From the NCBI RefSeq assembly GCF_017573505.1, contig NZ_JAGEOJ010000004.1:1-64000 (forward strand): a stretch of DNA of 64,000 bases, given 5' to 3'. The DNA is from Actinomadura barringtoniae. Its GTDB lineage: Bacteria > Actinomycetota > Actinomycetes > Streptosporangiales > Streptosporangiaceae. The notes below the pieces were generated by a model, which saw only the letters and a program-made list of their open reading frames with translations, was not told the DNA's origin and did not search any database. Position numbers and translations under genes: made by a program. Of this stretch, positions 1 through 8,437 are shown one piece after another; positions within the stretch are counted from its first letter, which is position 1, and each line of letters opens with the position of its first letter.

Positions 1-362
1 TCGCCGGCCTTGTCGGCGAGGACGCTGACGACCTTCCCGGCCGTCTCGGTCGGCAGCGGCGCCGGCAACCCCTTCCACTTGCGCGATGCGACGAGCGCGG
101 CACAGCCCGCTCCGCCGCCGTAGGCGATGGCCGCGACGAACGACGCGATCTCCGGCGGCAGGTGTTTTTCCAGCATGAGCACGCTCGTCCGGTACGACGC
201 GGCGGTGGCGCACGCGCCCAGCACACCGGCGAGGGCGCCCATCCTGATCGCGGGCACGCGCAGCCGCGCCTTGTCCGCCATCTCGCGCTGGGCCGCGTCA
301 ACGACCTGCCCGGCGAGCGTGACGTTTCCTTCCAACGCCTCAGGCAGTTCGGACTTCTTCAT
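1..362 (-). CDS. phage holin family (actinobacterial Holin-X-like) protein, 3' end outside window
   Basis: Read on the minus strand from an ATG at 362; no stop is reached before the window edge, so the C-terminus is missing. The visible 120 residues begin MKKSELPEALEGNV and contain a hydrophobic stretch at about residues 44-62 and a second one at about 75-95, a layout typical of the small actinobacterial Holin-X (holin superfamily III) membrane proteins. A Shine-Dalgarno GGGGGA lies about 6 bases ahead of the ATG. These proteins are usually chromosomal membrane proteins of unknown role rather than phage genes, and no phage gene is seen nearby. The family call is from overall pattern only. Confidence 0.6.
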   Translation of the reverse strand, partial: MKKSELPEALEGNVTLAGQVVDAAQREMADKARLRVPAIRMGALAGVLGACATAASYRTSVLMLEKHLPPEIASFVAAIAYGGGAGCAALVASRKWKGLPAPLPTETAGKVVSVLADKAG

Positions 363-394
363 AGATCCCCCTTACCCACCAAACGGCAACGAAT

Positions 395-1375
395 TCAGCT
401 GAGCGCGGGCGCCAGCGCCCTGCCGACCAGTTCGCGGGGCGCGCCGGTCCCGTCGGCGGGGATCGTCCAGAGGTCGGTGCCGAAGTCGCCGGGGAGCGCG
501 TAGACCACGCTCGTGTCGTTCAGCCAGACGGCCTGGTCGTCGATGTTCCTCGGCTCGGCGAGCGGGGTCTCCTTCATGGTCTTCAGTGACAGCGCGTACA
601 GGCGCCACGGGCTGCCGCTGGAGACCGACCTGACCTTCTTCTTGTAGACGACGCGGGTGCCGTCGGGTGACAGCGACGGGCATTCGACGTTCTCGTGCAG
701 GGTGCGGACCCGGCGCGCGCCCACCTCGCCCTGCACGAGGTAGGTCTTGCCCTTGGTCGCGAGCGTCGCGTAGAAGCGGTCGTCGTCGGCGAACGTCACG
801 CCCCAGTAGTTCACGTCCGGTGAACGGTAGGACGATCCGTCCTTGGTGATGGAGAAGTCCTCGAGGGAGGAGATGAGGTGGCCGGTGCGGGTGTCGAGGA
901 TGCTCGTGCGGGTGGAGAACGGGCCGCCGTAGGAGTCTCCGCTGACGAAGACCGTCCAGGCCGCCATCCGGCCGTCGGCCGAGACCCGGGCGCGGGACGG
1001 GATGCCCGTGCCGGGGTAGCGGTGCGTCTCGTGCAGGGAGGCGTCGAGGATGACCGCCTCGTACGCCGGGGTGAGGCCGGGCTTGTTGCGCAGGCAGACG
1101 CCCGTTCCCGCCGCCGCGTAGAACCGCGCGCAGGCGACGTCGGACACCGCCCGCGCCGCACCCGGATCGCTCGCGGGCACGGCGGCCAGGTGGTCCTTGT
1201 TGGGCCCCATCTCGGTGTCCCGGAACACCAGCTGCCCGGGTGTGCGCAGGTTGAACGCGCCGCTGCGCCCGCCGCCGGAGTCCTGCCGTCCGGCGGCGTG
1301 CATCGTGTAACCGGTCGCGATCACGGCCAGCACGATGATGGCGGCGAGCAGGACGGTCAGGCGGGTCTTGAGCAT
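395..1375 (-). CDS. TolB-like beta-propeller protein with N-terminal membrane anchor
   Basis: 326 residues starting MLKTRLTVLLAAII: a single N-terminal hydrophobic helix (about 5-25) that could be a signal peptide or anchor, then an extracellular domain. The body shows WD/TolB-like repeats such as RVSADGRMAAWTVF, CPSLSPDGTRVVYKKK and DDQAVWLNDTSVVYAL, so a six- or seven-bladed propeller that reads out a ligand or partner is likely; no catalytic motif is seen. The start ATG overlaps the TGA of the upstream MFS gene by one base (TGATG), implying translational coupling and joint work at the membrane. Substrate unknown. Confidence 0.75.
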   Translation of the reverse strand: MLKTRLTVLLAAIIVLAVIATGYTMHAAGRQDSGGGRSGAFNLRTPGQLVFRDTEMGPNKDHLAAVPASDPGAARAVSDVACARFYAAAGTGVCLRNKPGLTPAYEAVILDASLHETHRYPGTGIPSRARVSADGRMAAWTVFVSGDSYGGPFSTRTSILDTRTGHLISSLEDFSITKDGSSYRSPDVNYWGVTFADDDRFYATLATKGKTYLVQGEVGARRVRTLHENVECPSLSPDGTRVVYKKKVRSVSSGSPWRLYALSLKTMKETPLAEPRNIDDQAVWLNDTSVVYALPGDFGTDLWTIPADGTGAPRELVGRALAPALS

Positions 1376-2607
1376 CAGGCCTCGCGGGGACGCAGGATCA
1401 GGGTGGCGGCCGCCCCCGCGACGACCAGGAGCGACACGGCGGCCCAGACCGCGGACGAGGGCCCCCACCACGTCCAGGCCGCGCCGAAGAGAAGGGAGCA
1501 GCCGAACCGTGCGGCGGCCTGGCCGGTCTGCAGGATGGCCAGTCCCCCGGCCCGCGTCTCGGGCGCGAGCAAGGGCCCGGCGAGCGCCATCAGCACCCCG
1601 TCGGTGGCCGCGTAGAACGCTCCGTGCAAGGCCAGCGCCGCCGCCACGAGAACGGCGCCGTCGACGGGCGAGAGCAGAAGCGCGTACACGCCGAGGAGCA
1701 GGACGTGGCCGCCCAGGAAGATCCGCCACCGGCCTGCCTTGTCGGCCGCCAGGCCCATCGGGACCGCCAGCAGCAGGAAGGCCGACGCCGTCCCGACCGG
1801 AAGCAGCGGGAAGTAGCGCGCCGAGAAGTCCAGCCGGTGCTGGAGCAGCAGGTAGACGAACGAGTCGCTGACCGTCGCCACCCCGAGCAGCACCGCGCAC
1901 GCGCAGATCCGCGCGAACGCCGGGCGGCGCAGCGCCGACAGCGTCATCCGCACCGAGCCGCCGGTCTTGCCCCGCTGGTCGCGTACGAACATGACCAGGA
2001 CCAGCACGCCGAGCGCGGCGAAGCAGGAGCTGACCACGAAGACCGCGTCGTACTGCTGCACGGTGGCGGTGAGCACCCAGAACGCCACCAGCGGGCCGAG
2101 CAGAGCGCCCGCGGTGTCCATGGCGCGGTGCACGCCGAACGCGCGCCCCTGCTCGTCCGCAGGACTGGACAACGAGATGAGCGCGTCGCGGGGCGCGGTC
2201 CGCAGGCCCTTGCCCGCGCGGTCGGCGACCAGGACGGCGCCGATGGCGGGCACCGAGGTCGCCAGCAGCATCGCGGGTCTGCACAGCGCGGACAGGGCGT
2301 AGCCGGTCCCGGCGACCAGCTTGTGCCGCTGGCGACGGTCCGCGAACTGGCCGCCGATGAGCCGCACGAACGCCGTGGCGCCGCCGTACAGGCCGTCGAG
2401 GAAGCCGAACGCCAGCGGAGGCAGCCCGATCCCGGCCACCAGGTACAGCGGCAGGACCGCGGTCACCATCTCCGAGGAGACGTCGGTGATCAGGCTGACC
2501 GCGCCCAGCGCGACGACGTTGGGCGCGACCAGCCGGAGCGTCCGGTGCCAGGCGCCCGTGGGCGTTCCGGCGGCGGCATCGGCGGAACGGGTCGCCGACA
2601 GGTACAC
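1375..2607 (-). CDS. MFS transporter
   Basis: About 410 residues with roughly 12 membrane helices. The MFS loop 2-3 motif is visible as LDGLYGGATAFVRLIGGQFADRRQRHK, and loop 8-9 as PMGLAADKAGR. The start is placed at GTG 2607, two bases after the stop of the phosphoesterase gene; the frame stays open further upstream but runs antiparallel to phosphoesterase coding sequence and looks non-genuine. It is followed by an overlapping beta-propeller gene. The three genes form an operon, so the carrier may export or import something recognised by the propeller and processed by the phosphoesterase. Substrate cannot be read from the sequence. Confidence 0.8.
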   Translation of the reverse strand: MYLSATRSADAAAGTPTGAWHRTLRLVAPNVVALGAVSLITDVSSEMVTAVLPLYLVAGIGLPPLAFGFLDGLYGGATAFVRLIGGQFADRRQRHKLVAGTGYALSALCRPAMLLATSVPAIGAVLVADRAGKGLRTAPRDALISLSSPADEQGRAFGVHRAMDTAGALLGPLVAFWVLTATVQQYDAVFVVSSCFAALGVLVLVMFVRDQRGKTGGSVRMTLSALRRPAFARICACAVLLGVATVSDSFVYLLLQHRLDFSARYFPLLPVGTASAFLLLAVPMGLAADKAGRWRIFLGGHVLLLGVYALLLSPVDGAVLVAAALALHGAFYAATDGVLMALAGPLLAPETRAGGLAILQTGQAAARFGCSLLFGAAWTWWGPSSAVWAAVSLLVVAGAAATLILRPREA

Positions 2608-2609
2608 GG

Positions 2610-3437
2610 TTACTGCCAGGCCTCGGTGATCGGGGAGGCCGAGGCGGCGTTGCCCGCGTGGGTGGTGCCGTACATGTCCTCGACGGTGCGCAGCAGGTTG
2701 TAGTGGTTGTACTGGGTCGTGTAGCCGCCGACCTTGACGTGCGCGCCGTAGAAGAGCGTCGGGATCTTGTTGCCGGCCAGCCGGTTGTCCTCGTCGAAGG
2801 TGATGATCAGGACGCTGTTGTGGGTCTTGGCCCACTGCGCGTAGCCGTCCAGTTTGCTCTTGGTCCAGGTGTCACCGGTCTTCACCGAGCAGTCGTGCAT
2901 GTCGTTGCACAGGTCGGGGACCACGTACGACACGGTCGGCAGCTGGGTGTAGTCGGTGGGGAACTGGGCGAAGGTGTGCCCGGTCGAGGCGGGCAGGTTG
3001 CTGAAGGAGAACCACGGGTTGTGCTTGCGGGCGTACTTGCCGGTGCTGCACGTCGTGGAGCCCTCCGACGGCAGGCCCTCGTTGTAGCTGCCGAAGGTGC
3101 GGCCGGCCGCGATGACCTCGGCGCCCAGGTTGGCCTTGTTGTACGGGGAGCCGGGCGGCGGGCAGGCATCGTCGGTGATGCCCTGCGTACTGCCGGAGAA
3201 CATCGCGAAGTAGTTGGGCTCGCTCGGATGCGTCTCGGCGAAGAAGTTGCTGAAGTTGGCGCCGCCGTTCGCCAGCGAGGTGAGGTACGGGGCGCTGGAG
3301 TTGCCGATGACCTGGGAGTAGGCGTGGTTCTCGAACACCGCCACGACGACGTGGTCCGGGGTGGGCACGGCCGCCGCGGCGAGCGGCCATCGGCGGGTCA
3401 GCCGAAGGAGCGACGTGGGAGCGGGGTCGTACGGCAC
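2610..3437 (-). CDS. secreted phosphoesterase (PF04185, acid phosphatase/phospholipase C-like)
   Basis: 275 residues from GTG 3437, chosen because AGGAGG lies 7 bases upstream. The N-terminus (RLTRRWPLAAAAVP) resembles a short signal or anchor. Family signatures: VVVAVFENHAY with the metal-binding Glu and Asn near the start, THPSEPNYFAMFSGS in the active-site region, and the late metal site IITFDEDN. Members hydrolyse phosphate mono- or diesters outside the cell and are often induced under phosphate limitation. It is first in an operon with an MFS carrier and a propeller protein. No PHO-box was identified in the 148-base region upstream. Confidence 0.8.
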   Translation of the reverse strand: MPYDPAPTSLLRLTRRWPLAAAAVPTPDHVVVAVFENHAYSQVIGNSSAPYLTSLANGGANFSNFFAETHPSEPNYFAMFSGSTQGITDDACPPPGSPYNKANLGAEVIAAGRTFGSYNEGLPSEGSTTCSTGKYARKHNPWFSFSNLPASTGHTFAQFPTDYTQLPTVSYVVPDLCNDMHDCSVKTGDTWTKSKLDGYAQWAKTHNSVLIITFDEDNRLAGNKIPTLFYGAHVKVGGYTTQYNHYNLLRTVEDMYGTTHAGNAASASPITEAWQ

Positions 3438-3585
3438 GAATGCCTCCTGGCGGTCAGTCCCCCGAGGACTGTGCGGAGCCTGCTGCCGTGACCGTGACAC
3501 CGGTCTGCGTCGGTTCCGCTGCGACCGTTCTGCCAATAGGAGACACCAAGACCAACTACGGGTAAAGCCCCAAGTCGACCTCGCT

Positions 3586-4980
3586 TCAGTGACGCTGAGG
3601 CACTCCCCACGGGTTGTCGTCGCGCAGCGGCGGCGGCAGGAGTTCCTGCGGCCAGTTCTGGTAGGCGACCGGCCGCAGGAACCGTTCGATCGCGGCGGTG
3701 CCGACCGAGGTCGTGGCCGGCGTCGTGGTCGCGGGGAACGGGCCGCCGTGCTGCATCGCGTGGGTGACCGAGACCCCGGTGGGCCACTGGTTCCACAGGA
3801 CCCGGCCGCTGCGCTCCACGAGCGCCTCGGCCAGATCGGCGAGACCCGGCGCCTCGTCCTGCTCGGCGTGCAGCGAGGTGGTGAGCTGCCCCGGAAGCTC
3901 GGCCAGCACTCCCGCGACGTCCTCCAGCCGCTCGTAGGTCACGACGAGCCCGAGCGGGCCGAAGCACTCCTCCCCCGCCGCTTCCCGATCGGCGTCGAAC
4001 GCCTCCAGGGACATCGTCAGGAGGCGCGGCGCCGCCGTGCCCTCGTCCGGCCAGACGACCTTGCGGATGCCGGGCAGCTCGCCGAGCCTGGACGCGCCCG
4101 ACAGGTAGCCGGACTCGATGCGGTCGTTCAGCATCGGGGCCGTGGCGGCGGCGCCGACCTGCTCGGCGATCGGGTCGACCAGCGACGCGGGTGCGAAGAG
4201 CAGGCCGGGGTTGGTGCAGAACTGCCCGGCGCCCAGGGTGAGCGAGCCGGCGTAGCCCTTGGCGATCTCCTCGCCGCGCGCCTTGGCGGCGCCGGGCGTC
4301 ACCACGACCGGGTTGACGCTGCCGAGCTCGCCGTAGAACGGGATCGGCACCGGCCGTTCGGCGGCGATCCGGGCGAGCGCCAGGCCGCCGCGCACCGAGC
4401 CGGTGAACGCGGCCGCCGCGATGCCGGGGTGGTTGAGCGCCTCGACGCCCTCCTGCTCGCCCTCGATCAGCCCGAACACGCCCGCCGGGACGACGCCGGT
4501 GATGATCTCGGCCGTACGGCGGGACAGGCGCGGGTGGCCGGGGTGCGCCTTCACGACGACCGGGCAGCCCGCCGCCCACGCGGAGGCGGTGTCGCCGCCC
4601 GCGACGCTGAACGCGAACGGGAAGTTGCTCGCGGCGAAGACCAGCACCGGGCCGAGCGCGGCGCGGTAGCGCCGCAGGTCGGGGCGCGGGCCGGTGGCCC
4701 AGTCCGGGTCGGCGGCGTCGATGCGCGCGTCGTAGAACGCCCCGGCCTCCACCTGCTCGGCGAACAGCCTGAGCTGGAAGGTGGTGCGGGTCAGCTCGCC
4801 GTTCAGCCGCGTCTCGCCGAGGTGGGTCTCGGCGTCCGCGAGCTCGACCAGCTCGGCGCGGGCCGCCTCCAGGGCGTCCGCGACGGCCGTGAGGGTCTGG
4901 GCCCGGCTCCCCGGCGCCGCCTCGGCCCAGTCGCGTGCGGCCTCGACGGCCGCCCGCACCGCCTGCTCAGGCGCTGTCAT
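3586..4980 (-). CDS. 2,5-dioxovalerate (2-oxoglutarate semialdehyde) dehydrogenase, NADP+ type
   Basis: 464-residue aldehyde dehydrogenase. It oxidises 2-oxoglutarate semialdehyde to 2-oxoglutarate, the last step of hydroxyproline breakdown. Visible are ASNFPFAFS (catalytic Asn119), the nucleotide-fold motif FTGS at 192-195, general base Glu218 in FYGELGSVNP, and nucleophile Cys255 in GAGQFCTNPG. The FYGELGSVNP/QFCTNPG pair is typical of the KGSADH subgroup. The ATG overlaps the end of the permease gene by 14 bases, making it the last gene of the hydroxyproline operon. The family also acts on other short semialdehydes, but the context is strong. Confidence 0.9.
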   Translation of the reverse strand: MTAPEQAVRAAVEAARDWAEAAPGSRAQTLTAVADALEAARAELVELADAETHLGETRLNGELTRTTFQLRLFAEQVEAGAFYDARIDAADPDWATGPRPDLRRYRAALGPVLVFAASNFPFAFSVAGGDTASAWAAGCPVVVKAHPGHPRLSRRTAEIITGVVPAGVFGLIEGEQEGVEALNHPGIAAAAFTGSVRGGLALARIAAERPVPIPFYGELGSVNPVVVTPGAAKARGEEIAKGYAGSLTLGAGQFCTNPGLLFAPASLVDPIAEQVGAAATAPMLNDRIESGYLSGASRLGELPGIRKVVWPDEGTAAPRLLTMSLEAFDADREAAGEECFGPLGLVVTYERLEDVAGVLAELPGQLTTSLHAEQDEAPGLADLAEALVERSGRVLWNQWPTGVSVTHAMQHGGPFPATTTPATTSVGTAAIERFLRPVAYQNWPQELLPPPLRDDNPWGVPQRH

Positions 4981-6436
4981 GAGCTGTTCCTTCCTCGGTG
5001 GGACCGCGGTCGTTCTCCGCGGAGTTCCGGTATCCGTAGAACGCGTAGACGATCAGGCCCAGCACCATCCAGACCGCGAACCGGACCCAGGTGACCCAGT
5101 CGAGGTTGGCGATGAGCCATATCGAGAACGCTATGCCGATCAAGGGCACCAGCGGAACCAGCGGAGTGCGGAACGAGCGCGGCAGGTCCGGCCGCGTCCT
5201 TCGCATGACCGTGACGGCGACGGCCACCACGATGAACGCCATCAGGATGCCGATGTTGGTGAGGTCGGCGGCCTCGCGGATCGGCAGGAACCCGGCGATG
5301 ATCGCCGACCCGATGCCGACCAGCCAGATCACGCGGGTGGGGACGTGCCGCTTGGCGTCGTTCTTGGCGAACCAGGCGGGCAGCAGCCCGTCGCGACTCA
5401 TCGAGAACCACACGCGGGTGACGGCGAGCATGTTGGCGAGCGCGGAGGTGGTGATGCCGATGACGGCGCCGACCGCGACGACGGTCCCGGCCCAGGCCAG
5501 CCCGACCGACGACAGTGCGCTGGAGAACGGGCTCTTGGTGTTGATGTCCTGGTAGTTCTGCATGCCGAGCAGCACGATGCAGACGGCGACGTAGATCAGC
5601 GCGGCGATCCCCAGCGAGATCATGATCGCCTTCGGCAGCACCTTCTTGGCCTCGGCGCTCTCCTCGGCGGCGGCGCTCATCGCGTCGTAGCCGTACACCG
5701 CGAAGAAGGTCGTCGCGGCGCCGGAGATCGCGCCGGAGATGCCGAACGGCAGGAACGGGCTGTAGTTGCCGCCCGAGATGTGGAAGGCGCCCGCGACGAT
5801 CACCAGGGCGACGATGCCGAGCTTGATGACCACCAGGATGGTCTCGAACCGGGCCGTCCCCTGGGTGCCGCGCGACAGCACGTACGCCAGCAGCAGGCAG
5901 AGCGCAGCGGCGAACAGGTCGACCTTGTGGCCCGAGCCGGTGCCGGGCGCGCCGAGCATCCAGTCGGGCAGGTTCAGCCCGATCTGGTCGGCGAGGTAGG
6001 ACAGGTAGCCGGAGATCGCGATGGCCACGACGGCGACGATCGCGGTGTACTCCAGCAGCAGGTCCCAGCCGATCGCCCAGCCGACGGCCTCGCCGAGCGC
6101 GGCGTAGGAGTAGGTGTAGGCGGAGCCGGCCTTGGGGATCATGCCGGCGAACTCGGCGTAACAGAGCGCGGCGGCACAGCTGGCGACGATCGCGATGAGG
6201 AACGAGATCATCACGCCGGGCCCGGCGTCCTCGTGGGCGACGACGCCCGCGAGCGAGAAGACGCCGGCGCCGACCAGGCCGCCGAGGCTGAGCGCGACCA
6301 GCTGCCACAGGCCCATGGTGCGCTTCAGGCCGCCGGAGGTCTCCTCCTCGGAGGAGTCGACGGGCTTCAGGCGGAAGATGCCGCCGCGCGAGAACGTCGG
6401 CGGTTTCGAACCTGTTTTTGGCATGACTTGGGACAT
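4967..6436 (-). CDS. APC superfamily amino acid permease (probable hydroxyproline/proline uptake)
   Basis: 489 residues with about 12-13 membrane helices. The N-terminal hallmark LSLGGLVGAGVFSLAG and the YAEFAGMIPKAGSAYTYSY segment of helix 3 place it in the amino acid-polyamine-organocation superfamily, nearest the cationic amino acid transporter type. A good Shine-Dalgarno (GGGAGG) precedes the ATG. It lies 70 bases downstream of the epimerase and overlaps the semialdehyde dehydrogenase, so uptake of hydroxyproline or a related imino acid is the likely job. Specificity is inferred from the neighbours, not from residues. Confidence 0.8.
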   Translation of the reverse strand: MSQVMPKTGSKPPTFSRGGIFRLKPVDSSEEETSGGLKRTMGLWQLVALSLGGLVGAGVFSLAGVVAHEDAGPGVMISFLIAIVASCAAALCYAEFAGMIPKAGSAYTYSYAALGEAVGWAIGWDLLLEYTAIVAVVAIAISGYLSYLADQIGLNLPDWMLGAPGTGSGHKVDLFAAALCLLLAYVLSRGTQGTARFETILVVIKLGIVALVIVAGAFHISGGNYSPFLPFGISGAISGAATTFFAVYGYDAMSAAAEESAEAKKVLPKAIMISLGIAALIYVAVCIVLLGMQNYQDINTKSPFSSALSSVGLAWAGTVVAVGAVIGITTSALANMLAVTRVWFSMSRDGLLPAWFAKNDAKRHVPTRVIWLVGIGSAIIAGFLPIREAADLTNIGILMAFIVVAVAVTVMRRTRPDLPRSFRTPLVPLVPLIGIAFSIWLIANLDWVTWVRFAVWMVLGLIVYAFYGYRNSAENDRGPTEEGTAHDSA

Positions 6437-6506
6437 GAAGGTCCCTCCCGGTGGGTGCGGGGTGTGAAAAGGGGGTGTGACCGGTCAGGACCGGGCGAGC
6501 TGTGGA

Positions 6507-7508
6507 CTAGAGAACGAAGCCCTCAGGGAAGGGGTCGCTCGGGTCCAGCAGGTAGTTGGCGGTGCCGGTGATCCAGGCGCGTCCGGAGAACTCGGGGACG
6601 ACCGCGGGCAGCCCGCCGACCTCGGTGGTGCCGGTGAGGCGGCCGATGAAGCGGGTGCCGATGAACGACTCGTTCACGAACTCGGTGACCAGGGGCAGCT
6701 CGTCGCGCGCGTGCAGCTGGGCCATCCGGGCCGAGGTGCCGGTACCGCACGGCGACCGGTCGAACCAGCCGGGGCTGATGGCCATGGCGTTGCGCGAGTG
6801 GGCGGCGTCCGAACCGGGCGCGATGAACTGGACGTGCTTGCAGCCGCCGATCAGCGGGTCGGCCGGGTGCTGCGGGCGGTTCTGCTCGTTGATCGCCTCC
6901 ATGATCGCCAGCCCGGCCTTCAGGATGTCGTCCTTGCGTGCCCGGTCGAACGGCAGGCCCAGCTTGTCCAGGTCGGTGATGGCGTAGAAGTTGCCGCCGT
7001 AGGCCATGTCGTAGCGGACCTCGCCGAGGCCCGGCACGTCCACGGCGGCGTCCAGTTCCAGCGCGAACGAGGGGATGTTGCGCAGCGTGACGTGCTCGGC
7101 CCGCCCGTCGCGCACCGCCACCCGCGCCTCGACCAGCCCGGCCGGGACGTCGAGCCGCACGATGGTCTCCGGCTCGGTCACCTCGACCATGCCGGTCTCG
7201 ACGAGGACGGTCGCCACGCCGATGGTGCCGTGCCCGCACATCGGCAGGAACCCGCTCACCTCGATGTAGACGACGCCCCAGTCGGCCCGCGGGTCGATCG
7301 GCGGCTGCAGCAGCGCGCCGCTCATCGCGGGGTGGCCGCGCGGCTCGTCCATGAGGAAGCGCCGCAGCCCGTCCAGGTGCTCCATGGCGTACCGGCGCCG
7401 CTCGGCCATGGTGGCGCCGGGGATCGGCGCCACCCCGCCGGTGACGACCCGGGTCGGCATCCCCTCGGTGTGGGAGTCGACCGCGGTGATCGTGCGGACC
7501 GAGCGCAT
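6507..7508 (-). CDS. 4-hydroxyproline 2-epimerase (proline racemase family)
   Basis: 333 residues. It interconverts trans-4-hydroxy-L-proline and cis-4-hydroxy-D-proline by a two-base mechanism using two cysteines. Both are present: Cys91 in FLPMCGHGTIG and Cys254 in DRSPCGTGTSA. A Cys/Cys pair separates epimerases and racemases from the Ser/Thr dehydratases of the same fold. The ATG overlaps the TGA of the upstream deaminase gene by one base. The surrounding dehydrogenase, deaminase and semialdehyde dehydrogenase genes make hydroxyproline, rather than proline, the expected substrate. Confidence 0.92.
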   Translation of the reverse strand: MRSVRTITAVDSHTEGMPTRVVTGGVAPIPGATMAERRRYAMEHLDGLRRFLMDEPRGHPAMSGALLQPPIDPRADWGVVYIEVSGFLPMCGHGTIGVATVLVETGMVEVTEPETIVRLDVPAGLVEARVAVRDGRAEHVTLRNIPSFALELDAAVDVPGLGEVRYDMAYGGNFYAITDLDKLGLPFDRARKDDILKAGLAIMEAINEQNRPQHPADPLIGGCKHVQFIAPGSDAAHSRNAMAISPGWFDRSPCGTGTSARMAQLHARDELPLVTEFVNESFIGTRFIGRLTGTTEVGGLPAVVPEFSGRAWITGTANYLLDPSDPFPEGFVL

Positions 7509-8437
7509 CAGGCGGCCCTCCGCTGCTCCAGGGCGGAGATCGCGCGGGCCATGTCGGCGGTGACCTGGGCGCGGTGCTCGTCGGTGAGCGGGCCGCGCGG
7601 CGGGCGGCACGGGCCGCCGTACCGGCCGACCTGCTCCATGCCGAGCTTGATCGCCTGGACGAACTCGGTGCGCGAGTCCCAGCGGAACGCGGCGACCAGC
7701 GGCTCGTACAGCGCGCGGGCCTCGTCGAGCTTGCCCGCCGTGGCCAGCTCGTAGAGCTTGGCGGACTCGGCAGGGAAGACGTTCGGGAAGCCGGCGAACC
7801 AGCCGGTCGCGCCCATGAGCAGCGCCTCCAGGGTCACGTCGTCGGCGCCCGCGACCACCTCGATGCCCGGGGCCTTCTCCTTGATCTCCAGTACCCGGCG
7901 GACGTCGCCGGAGAACTCCTTGACCGCGACCACGTTGTCGATCTGGGCGATCTCGGCGAGCAGGTCGGGGGTGAGGTCGACCTTGGTGTCGATGGGGTTG
8001 TTGTAGACCATGACCGGCAGCCCGACCGACGCGACGGCCTCGAAGTGGGCGAGGACCTCGCCGCGGTTGGCGCGATACATCGTCGGCGGCAGGCACAGCA
8101 CGCCGTCGGCGCCGTCCTCGGCGGCGAGCTCGGCCCAGTGCCTGGCCTGGTGCGAGCCGGGGCCGTGCACGCCGACGACCACGACGCCGTCGTCGCCGAC
8201 GGTCTCGATCGCGGTGCGGGCGACGCGGCGGCGCTCGTCGCCCGTCAGCGAGGAGTACTCGCCGAGCGAGCCGTTCGGGCCGACTCCTCGGCAGCCGTTG
8301 TCGACCAGCCAGCGGCAGTGCTCGGCGAACTTGTCGTAGTCGACGGCCAGCCCGGCGGGGGCCGAGGCGTCGGCGTAGTAGGGCAGCGCCGTGGCGACGA
8401 TGACGCCCCCGAGACTCTCGATCCTGTTCTTGCTCAT
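7508..8437 (-). CDS. DapA-family lyase, probable 1-pyrroline-4-hydroxy-2-carboxylate deaminase
   Basis: 309-residue TIM barrel of the dihydrodipicolinate synthase family. Schiff-base Lys173 sits in VVAVKEFSGD, the conserved Tyr145 in VMVYNNP, and GSLGE (56-60) replaces the GTTGE of true DapA. In hydroxyproline pathways this family converts 1-pyrroline-4-hydroxy-2-carboxylate to 2-oxoglutarate semialdehyde with release of ammonia. It is tightly coupled: a 4-base ATGA overlap with the upstream flavoprotein and a 1-base overlap with the downstream epimerase. Other lyase activities exist in the family, so the exact reaction rests on context. Confidence 0.88.
   Translation of the reverse strand: MSKNRIESLGGVIVATALPYYADASAPAGLAVDYDKFAEHCRWLVDNGCRGVGPNGSLGEYSSLTGDERRRVARTAIETVGDDGVVVVGVHGPGSHQARHWAELAAEDGADGVLCLPPTMYRANRGEVLAHFEAVASVGLPVMVYNNPIDTKVDLTPDLLAEIAQIDNVVAVKEFSGDVRRVLEIKEKAPGIEVVAGADDVTLEALLMGATGWFAGFPNVFPAESAKLYELATAGKLDEARALYEPLVAAFRWDSRTEFVQAIKLGMEQVGRYGGPCRPPRGPLTDEHRAQVTADMARAISALEQRRAA

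Noticed and set aside
1..362. Possible prophage, suggested by the holin-like gene at the left edge
   Set aside because: Holin-X proteins are widespread chromosomal proteins in Actinobacteria and no phage structural or integration gene is visible.
1375..2835. Upstream extension of the MFS gene into the phosphoesterase region
   Set aside because: The extra 76 residues are an out-of-frame reading of the phosphoesterase gene and look unlike an MFS N-terminus.
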